Shown: piece by piece, positions 20,207 to 24,091 of the stretch
Numbering within the stretch: the first letter of the stretch is position 1
Layout: each line of letters starts with the position of its first letter
Made by a program: the position numbers and the translations under genes
From: a virus
Length of the DNA stretch: 24,091 bases
Direction: 5' to 3' (one strand)
Virus record (IMG/VR): IMGVR_UViG_3300047560_000825
Location: 1-24,091 of that record
Notes under the pieces: generated by a model
Told to the model about the DNA's origin: nothing
Database searches by the model: none
Seen by the model: the letters and a program-made list of their open reading frames with translations, nothing else

Positions 20207-20373
20207 TGAATAGTTCTGAGGAATGGCGTTTTGATTGTGAGGTTAGATTTATTGCCAATATGCCTTTAAAAGAACGCAGAAAGTATTTAGTTTTAGTGAT
20301 GGAAAAAAGGGGATTAGCAAGCCGTCAAGCATTAGAGGCTGCTTTGTTACAAATGTGGAAGGAGAAAAAGTGA
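20206..20373 (+). CDS. Conserved 55-aa phage protein (EWRxxCEVR type)
   Basis: The frame starts at the TAATG overlap and ends at TGA 20371-20373. The product has SEEWRFDCEVRFIANMPLKE and YLVLVMEKRGLASRQALEA. The pattern (E/D)WRxxCEVRxI...RxxYLxxVxxxRG is a small helical family often encoded beside DUF1376 replication genes in proteobacterial phages. It has no known activity. Its 3' end contains the ribosome site (AAGGAG, 20359-20364) for the methylase-like gene, whose GTG start overlaps its stop (GTGA). It may be an accessory of the replication complex. Confidence 0.65.
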   Translation: MNSSEEWRFDCEVRFIANMPLKERRKYLVLVMEKRGLASRQALEAALLQMWKEKK

Positions 20374-20966
20374 AAGTTTTAGTAGCTTGTGAATTTAGTG
20401 GAACTGTTAGAGAAGCTTTTAGAAATTTAGGTCATGACGCTTGGTCTTGTGATTTAGAACCTACTGAAATACCTGGTAATCACATTCAAGGTAATGTTTT
20501 AGACATTTTAAATGATGGTTGGGATTTAATGATTGCTCATCCACCTTGCACTCATTTGGCTGTATCAGGAGCTAGACATTTTGCTAAGAAAATAGCTGAT
20601 GGTCGCCAGCAACAAGGTATAGATTTTTTTATGGCTTTGGCTAATAGCAATATTCCTAAGTATGCGATTGAAAACCCTATTGGCATTATGAGTTCCAAAT
20701 GGAGAAAGCCCGATCAAATTATCCAGCCTTGGGAATATGGCCATGAAGTAACAAAAAGTACCTGTTTATGGTTAAGAGGATTGCCATTACTTAAGCCTAC
20801 TAATATTGTTGGTGAAGGTGAAATTTGGGTTGCTAAAAGTGGCAAAAGAATGAGTTGGTGGTACTACCATACAAGTTGCCAAAATCCTAAAGAACGAGAA
20901 AAAATGAGAAATAGAACTTTTACTGGTATTGCTTATGCTATGGCAGATCAATGGGGTAAATTATGA
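20370..20966 (+). CDS. Cytosine-DNA-methyltransferase-like protein, short form
   Basis: GTG 20370 is chosen because AAGGAG with a five-base spacer precedes it; another GTG at 20355 is upstream of the site. The 198-residue product has a SAM-binding start (VLVACEFSGTVREAFRNLGH, residues 3-22) and an acidic strand end (SCDLEP). The motif IV-like AHPPCTHLA has the PPC nucleophile at residues 58-60, and AIENPIG (100-105) stands in place of the usual ENV. KSTCLWLRGLPLLKPT is typical of phage methylase-like proteins. It lacks the target recognition region of full Dcm enzymes (over 300 residues). It may methylate phage DNA against restriction or modify another substrate. No restriction partner is nearby. 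Confidence 0.72.
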   Translation: MKVLVACEFSGTVREAFRNLGHDAWSCDLEPTEIPGNHIQGNVLDILNDGWDLMIAHPPCTHLAVSGARHFAKKIADGRQQQGIDFFMALANSNIPKYAIENPIGIMSSKWRKPDQIIQPWEYGHEVTKSTCLWLRGLPLLKPTNIVGEGEIWVAKSGKRMSWWYYHTSCQNPKEREKMRNRTFTGIAYAMADQWGKL

Positions 20967-21283
20967 AACTTGAGCAATTATTTGAAGAATTAGAAAAAAC
21001 AATACCTTTGTATAGCGAGGCAAAAGGTGAATTAGCTTATCTTGAAACCTACAAACACAGTTTAAAAGCCATTAAAATGGCACAATCAACTGAAACTAGT
21101 GTTGCTGCACAGGAAAAAGAAGCATACAGATCAGACGAATACCAAAACCATTGCAAAGCGATTGCTGTGGCTACGGAAAAAGCTGAAGCATTAAAATGGA
21201 AGTTAGAGGTCGCTAAGATGCGTTGGGAAACTTGGCGAACATTACAAGCAACAGAACGAGCAATGGAAAGGCTAACAAGATGA
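20963..21283 (+). CDS. Conserved helical phage protein (106 aa)
   Basis: The start overlaps the methylase-like stop (ATGA). The product is a long charged helix pair: LEQLFEELEKTIPLYSEAKG, then KEAYRSDEYQNHCKAIAVAT and EKAEALKWKLEVAKMRWETW. Proteins with the pattern EAYxSxEYxxHxxAxxxA...LxWxLxxAxxxxxxWRxxxAxERAxxR are common in phage replication and recombination regions and are probably coiled-coil accessory factors. The function has not been defined, to my knowledge. Its stop overlaps the next start. No metal-binding or catalytic motif is visible. Confidence 0.65.
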   Translation: MKLEQLFEELEKTIPLYSEAKGELAYLETYKHSLKAIKMAQSTETSVAAQEKEAYRSDEYQNHCKAIAVATEKAEALKWKLEVAKMRWETWRTLQATERAMERLTR

Positions 21284-21441
21284 TGGATTATTCAGACGTA
21301 TTTATTCAATTAAAAGGTGCTTTACAGGACTACCACAACAATATGCTTAAAAAGCAATTTGAAGTGGCTTATGATTTTGCAGAGCAAATTACCGATTTAG
21401 CTCAAAAGCTAGAGGATATTACTCGTCAAGTGCATGACTAA
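21280..21441 (+). CDS. Hypothetical 53-aa helical protein
   Basis: ATG 21280 shares an ATGA overlap with the previous stop; a second ATG follows directly. The longer frame from 21223 would overlap that gene by 60 bases and is not preferred. The product is one or two amphipathic helices (YSDVFIQLKGALQDYHNNML, then FEVAYDFAEQITDLAQKLED). It could pair with the coiled-coil protein encoded upstream. Its end overlaps the Ref-like nuclease start by eight bases. No family is recognised. Confidence 0.6.
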   Translation: MMDYSDVFIQLKGALQDYHNNMLKKQFEVAYDFAEQITDLAQKLEDITRQVHD

Positions 21442-21745
21442 AGACGAGAAAAAACATTATGACAAAGTCGCTAGACTTGGGTGTTCCCTGTGTTGTTATC
21501 TTGGGTACGGAGAGACCCCACCAGAACTGCACCACATACGAAGGGCTGGAAAACGATCTAATGCGCCTGTCATCCCCCTCTGCCCAGAGCATCATCGAGG
21601 CAATGGTGGAATACATGGAATGGGAAGAAAAGCTTTTGAACGTAAATATGGGATTACCGAAGAAGAATTGCTAGAAAAAACATTAGAGCTAATCAATGAA
21701 ATGGACAGGTACAACTCTTTGCTTAATCGGGATAGGTCTAACTAG
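21434..21745 (+). CDS. Ref-like HNH nuclease (RecA-dependent nuclease family)
   Basis: The 103-residue protein has a complete small HNH/zinc core: LGCSLCCYLGYG with Cys17 and Cys20/21, PELHHIRRAGKRSN with His33/34, and VIPLCPEHHRGNGGIHGMGR with Cys50, His53/54 and His61. It continues with KAFERKYGITEEELL. This layout is that of the P1 Ref family (RecA_dep_nuc), nucleases that cut within RecA-ssDNA displacement loops, and of related phage homologues. It lacks the long disordered N-terminal part of P1 Ref. It belongs to the rightward early chain and may process recombination or host DNA. The RecA-dependence is family knowledge, not visible here. Confidence 0.75.
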   Translation: MTKDEKKHYDKVARLGCSLCCYLGYGETPPELHHIRRAGKRSNAPVIPLCPEHHRGNGGIHGMGRKAFERKYGITEEELLEKTLELINEMDRYNSLLNRDRSN

Positions 21746-21899
21746 CCTTAATATATACCCTTTAAACTTATTATTTGGGCTTATAGGCAGTTTTTTATGG
21801 ACAGTTGAGGGGTTGGTAGCCAAAGACTGGGCTTTGTTTACTGTAGAGGCTGTAGCGGTTGCTATGTATTTAGGTGGAATAATTAGGGTTTCTGCTTAA
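21696..21899 (+). CDS. Small two- to three-helix membrane protein
   Basis: ATG 21696 lies within the 3' end of the nuclease gene (50-base overlap in another frame). The 67-residue product is KWTGTTLCLIGIGLTSLNIY, then PLNLLFGLIGSFLWTVEGLV and ALFTVEAVAVAMYLGGIIRV. Two to three hydrophobic helices have the motif WTGTxLCLIGIxLTSxNIYPLNxxFGxxGSxLW that I recognise from small membrane proteins of other aquatic phages. The start has only a weak GAG upstream, so it may depend on coupling to the nuclease gene. It may be an inner-membrane effector or superinfection factor; the function is unknown. Confidence 0.65.
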   Translation: MKWTGTTLCLIGIGLTSLNIYPLNLLFGLIGSFLWTVEGLVAKDWALFTVEAVAVAMYLGGIIRVSA

Positions 21900-21902
21900 T
21901 TA

Positions 21903-22023
21903 ACGCAAAATTTGCGTAGATTAAATAAGTTATTCACCGCAATTTTCCTGTAAAAATAAAAAGTTTACAAAAACAGGGAAAAAGTTCCGTAAAGTTTACA
22001 AAAATGCAGTTTTGTACGGAACT
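21903..22023. repeat. Repeat-rich convergent intergenic region
   Basis: This 122-base gap lies between converging genes. It holds a perfect palindrome ACGCAAA-A-TTTGCGT (21903-21917) and a DnaA-box-like TTATTCACC (21930-21938). TTTTCCTGT (21943-21951) pairs with ACAGGGAAAA (21973-21982, one bulge). The direct repeat AAAGTTTACAAAAA occurs at 21960-21973 and 21991-22004. AGTTCCGTA (21983-21991) pairs perfectly with TACGGAACT (22015-22023), and an inner stem TACAAAA/TTTTGTA lies at 21997-22003/22010-22016. Such density suggests a protein-binding or replication element, or a bidirectional transcription stop. Confidence 0.55.
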
Positions 22024-22375
22024 AGAGTTCTAGTGGGTCAAATCCTAGCTCTTTAGCGATTGTGTGCGCCCTACGTCTAAAGGTTGCGTCATGTTTTAAC
22101 CAGGCATCGGTCACAGTATCGTGTCTTGATGCATGGATCATCTCATGAGCCATTGTTCTGATAACAGTATCTAAATGACCGCATCTAGACGATGAAATAG
22201 AGATGGTATGGGCATAATCCCCACCATCGTCATAAAGATAAGAACCCATAATGGTGTCATCAGCCACTAGTTCAAACTTAACTTCGTCTGCAAAAGGCAG
22301 TTTCCAGCGAGTGAATGGCTCGCAAATAAACAGCATTTCGTAGATTTCTTTAAGAATGATAGGGTTGAGCTTCAT
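22022..22375 (-). CDS. SprT-like zinc metalloprotease
   Basis: The 117-residue protein has the zinc motif HEMIH (His77-Glu78-His81) in IRTMAHEMIHASRHD, with a third likely ligand His95 in LKHDATFRRRAHTIAKELG. This is the SprT/WLM-type layout HExxH...HxxxF. The N-terminal half is a beta-containing pro-fold (VKFELVADDTIMGSYLYDDG, then AHTISISSSRCG). SprT/Spartan relatives cleave DNA-bound proteins; in phages the target is unknown. ATG 22375 overlaps the stop of the phosphoesterase gene upstream (ATGA), so the two are coupled. The last bases overlap a long inverted repeat in the convergent gap. Confidence 0.78.
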   Translation of the reverse strand: MKLNPIILKEIYEMLFICEPFTRWKLPFADEVKFELVADDTIMGSYLYDDGGDYAHTISISSSRCGHLDTVIRTMAHEMIHASRHDTVTDAWLKHDATFRRRAHTIAKELGFDPLEL

Positions 22376-23373
22376 ACACCGTATATTTTTCCTCTAAAGA
22401 CAACTTCGCCTTTTTCTTCATCCCAAACTTGCACCAATTCAGGGGGTAAAAGCTGCCCACGTTCAAATGTTAGCACAGCAAATCCACTGCGCCAGTCTTT
22501 AGGGTTATCCTCTGTGTAATTAAGAAATTGATCCGCATTAGGATTAGCTAAACAGCCAGTTTGACAACCATACCTGGTTCCGTTGTAATCCGTAAACGGC
22601 TCGACCTTTAATTGGTGGGTATGACCAGTAACAATGTTAGTCCCTGCAAATGTGGTGTTGTTTGAGCCTGCGTATCGCCCACCCTTCCATCGGTGCTTAA
22701 TAACAGTATCATCATTAACCCAAAAAGACCAACAAGAACGCCACAATGGAAAATGGTCTTTAAGGGAAAACCCTGATACGCCCTCATATTGAGGTGCAGT
22801 TGCTGCCAAATATGATGCAAAACGCTGGTCATGGTTTCCAAAAGTCCAAATTAGATTCTCTTTAAATCTTGAAGCATTTTCTATGCCAGACAAATGGTGT
22901 TTGACTGCGTCTAGTTCTTCTAAAACATTCGGTGCGTTTTCCCACATAATGCGACTATGCTTAGAAATAGAAGTGCCATCAAACAAGTCACCATTGGCCA
23001 CAATAACTTCTGGCTTATATTCTTTGATGTATTCAACTAAAGCTCTGTAAGCTGTGGATTCATCGCTTGGGTAGAAATGAGCATCAGAAAAAACCACCAC
23101 CCTGCCTTTTTCTAATGCCACTCCTCGTCTTGCATGGAGTTTTACTGCTTCTAGTCTATTTTGAACTTTGGCTAGGACTTCTTCTTTGTTGTATCTGATT
23201 GCTGTATTGCCTTTAGTTCTTGTTTCTAAAGCAATTCCACGTTTTAGTAAGTTATTTCGCCTGGAATATACATTTCTAACATCTATGCCTATCATTTCAG
23301 CAACAGCTTTAGGACTACCTAATTCACGCCATAATGCTATAAACTCTTCATCAGGAACTAATTTTACTGACAT
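22372..23373 (-). CDS. HTH-calcineurin-type metallophosphoesterase
   Basis: This 333-residue protein fuses an N-terminal helix-turn-helix (residues about 7-48, FIALWRELGSPKAVAEMIGI then DVRNVYSRRN) to a calcineurin-type phosphoesterase. The metal motifs are complete: SDAH (Asp97, His99), GDLFD (Asp129), GNHDQ (Asn180, His181) and GHTH (His251, His253). Such enzymes hydrolyse phosphodiesters or monoesters; phage members are thought to act on nucleic acids or nucleotides. The HTH may place the enzyme on DNA. The ribosome site GGGGGTGGG precedes ATG 23373. It is the first gene of a two-gene leftward unit with the SprT-like protease. The substrate is unknown. Confidence 0.85.
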   Translation of the reverse strand: MSVKLVPDEEFIALWRELGSPKAVAEMIGIDVRNVYSRRNNLLKRGIALETRTKGNTAIRYNKEEVLAKVQNRLEAVKLHARRGVALEKGRVVVFSDAHFYPSDESTAYRALVEYIKEYKPEVIVANGDLFDGTSISKHSRIMWENAPNVLEELDAVKHHLSGIENASRFKENLIWTFGNHDQRFASYLAATAPQYEGVSGFSLKDHFPLWRSCWSFWVNDDTVIKHRWKGGRYAGSNNTTFAGTNIVTGHTHQLKVEPFTDYNGTRYGCQTGCLANPNADQFLNYTEDNPKDWRSGFAVLTFERGQLLPPELVQVWDEEKGEVVFRGKIYGV

Positions 23374-23394
23374 ATCCCACCCCCTTTCTTCATA

Positions 23395-23425
23395 TTGATT
23401 GGGAAATTATCCACGCAAGTATATG
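23395..23425 (+). promoter_or_regulatory. Weak rightward promoter with embedded DnaA-box-like sequence
   Basis: TTGATT (23395-23400) and TATATG (23420-23425) are separated by 19 bases, a weak sigma70-like pair. The nuclease ATG follows eight bases after the -10, and no ribosome site is seen, so a leaderless mRNA is possible. Between the boxes lies TTATCCACG (23407-23415), one base off the DnaA box TTATCCACA, which could allow DnaA-linked control. Low confidence, as each part may arise by chance. Confidence 0.3.
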
Positions 23426-23433
23426 AAAATATT

Positions 23434-23736
23434 ATGACTTACGCTAGAAGAACTGATGCAAATCATAAAGATATTACAAAAGTATTCCGAGATGCAGGTG
23501 CTTATGTTATAGATTTAAGCAGAGTTGGCAAGGGCTGTCCTGACCTTTGTATTGGTTATGGCGGTCTAACTGTGCTAGTAGAAATTAAATCTAGCGAAAA
23601 AGCCAAATACACCGAGGATCAAGAGTTTTTCTTGCAAGGTTGGCAAGGCGGTGCGGTTTGTCGCATCAATGACGTACAAGGTGCGCAAACATTAATAGGA
23701 TTGATAGATGCAGAGAGTTCAGCTTCCGACCAATAA
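23434..23736 (+). CDS. PD-(D/E)XK nuclease (VRR-NUC / resolvase-like)
   Basis: ATG 23434 is taken as start because the residues before it do not look conserved; a TTG at 23395 would add 13. The 100-residue product has the compact nuclease core: a helix (DITKVFRDAGAYVIDLSRVG), then KGCPDLCIGYGG with Asp37 and LTVLVEIKSSEKAKYTEDQE with Glu50-x-Lys52, followed by a closing helix FFLQGWQGG. This is the VRR-NUC/Hjc-like pattern of small phage nucleases that process branched DNA. No ribosome site is seen upstream. It is followed closely by an overlapping zinc-motif miniprotein, so both likely share a transcript. Confidence 0.75.
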   Translation: MTYARRTDANHKDITKVFRDAGAYVIDLSRVGKGCPDLCIGYGGLTVLVEIKSSEKAKYTEDQEFFLQGWQGGAVCRINDVQGAQTLIGLIDAESSASDQ

Positions 23737-23851
23737 ACAAACCTGTGAGAATTGCAAGTTAATTAAGTCTTTTTGTAAGACAGTTTTGGCTGTGAATGGT
23801 CGCAAAAAATATTTATGCCCACATTGTTTTGATTTAAGAAATAGGCGATAA
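23708..23851 (+). CDS. Zinc-ribbon miniprotein (47 aa)
   Basis: ATG 23708 lies inside the 3' end of the nuclease gene (29-base overlap in another frame) and the frame ends at TAA 23849-23851. The product has two Cys pairs, TCENCK (Cys13, Cys16) and LCPHC (Cys37, Cys40), separated by a Lys-rich beta hairpin (FCKTVLAVNGRKKY): a complete CxxC...CxxC zinc ribbon. Such small ribbons bind DNA, RNA or proteins. Its end is very basic (LRNRR). No specific family is recognised. The motif completeness and operon overlap support a real gene. Confidence 0.65.
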   Translation: MQRVQLPTNKQTCENCKLIKSFCKTVLAVNGRKKYLCPHCFDLRNRR

Positions 23852-23872
23852 TATAGAAAATAGGAGAATTTT

Positions 23873-24091
23873 ATGGAACAAATGGCAACATTTTTATCTA
23901 CGATGCTTAATTCGGCAACTAATGCTCACTTTTTCCATTGGTCTACCGACTCTTTCTCCAAGCACATGGCTCTAGGCACTTACTACGATGAAATCGTGGA
24001 TTTGACCGATGCTTTGGCTGAAGCTTATTTTGGTTGTTATGGCAAGATTAATTCATTTCCAAACACAAGCCATATGCCTACTGATCCACTT
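23873..24091 (+). CDS. Dps/ferritin-like protein (DUF5856-like), N-terminal part
   Basis: The frame runs from ATG 23873 to the window edge (73 residues seen; partial). A strong site AGGAG precedes the start. The visible part is MATFLSTMLNSATNAHFFHW, then STDSFSKHMALGTYYDEIVD and TDALAEAYFGCYG. The set HFFHW...H..L...Y.......D.LAE resembles helices A and B of Dps-like ferritins, and small phage proteins of this kind (DUF5856) are known from other aquatic phages. Dps family members oxidise and store iron and shield DNA, but iron-site residues further on are not visible. The function here is inferred. Confidence 0.7.
   Translation, partial: MEQMATFLSTMLNSATNAHFFHWSTDSFSKHMALGTYYDEIVDLTDALAEAYFGCYGKINSFPNTSHMPTDPL

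Noticed and set aside
21459-21674. 71-codon + frame within the Ref-like nuclease gene
   Set aside because: Lies inside the HNH-coding frame, whose zinc motif is complete; it lacks any recognised motif.
1-24091. tRNA genes, CRISPR arrays, insertion sequences or an attachment site
   Set aside because: No tRNA-like arms with a TTCRA loop, no spaced direct-repeat array, no transposase and no integrase with an adjacent tRNA-like site were seen by eye; a tRNAscan-SE run would settle the tRNA question.

Overview
The window is part of the genome of a tailed double-stranded DNA bacteriophage (Caudoviricetes). It is visibly A+T-rich and densely coded, with many TAATG and ATGA stop/start overlaps. The structural genes resemble those of short-tailed phages of proteobacteria: adaptor, stabilisation/nozzle protein and ejection-like proteins, with no tail tube or tape-measure gene. 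The Erf, DUF1376, Ref and GH108 families point the same way. Host and phage names cannot be read from the sequence. No terminase, portal or integrase gene lies inside the window.

Left part (1-14768, all on +). It opens with the end of a LamG-type tail fibre and a tail-fibre assembly chaperone, then two fibre/structural accessory genes. The head module follows: a small Zn-motif protein, scaffold, major capsid protein and decoration-like protein, closed by a strong intrinsic terminator at 4628-4658. Next come the head-tail adaptor, stabilisation/nozzle protein, four virion or DNA-ejection candidates and an orphan fibre-anchor domain. A Lys-rich miniprotein and a lysis cassette (XhlA-like protein, GTA-type holin, GH108 endolysin) end this block.

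Middle part (14754-18811, all on -). Two leftward units are seen. One is a string of tiny genes (15779 to 14754) behind a TTGACA promoter. The other is a recombination unit (18539 to 15962): Erf annealing protein, SSB-like protein with an acidic tail, winged-helix protein, small genes and a RecB-type exonuclease. Together these look like a Red-type annealase/exonuclease pair with an ssDNA-binding helper.

Switch region (18812-18929). Divergent sigma70-like promoters flank operator-like inverted repeats. The rightward promoter appears to make a leaderless mRNA for a Cro/YdaS-like repressor.

Right part (18930-21899, +). A leader capable of forming a pseudoknot precedes a DUF1376 replication protein. 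The middle of that gene carries iteron-like repeats next to A+T-rich DNA, a candidate origin. A tight chain of small genes follows, including a cytosine-methylase-like protein, a Ref-like HNH nuclease and a two-helix membrane protein.

End (21900-24091). A repeat-rich convergent gap is followed by two overlapping minus genes (SprT-like metalloprotease and HTH-phosphoesterase). On + lie a PD-(D/E)XK nuclease, a Zn-ribbon miniprotein and the start of a Dps/ferritin-like protein cut by the window edge.

The strongest leads are RNA- and DNA-level: the pseudoknot-capable leader, a related word next to a hairpin at 15902-15957, the intragenic iterons, the paired TGTTG-N8-CAACA palindromes and the nested repeats at 21903-22023. 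All functions are inferred from recognised motifs; no database search was run.
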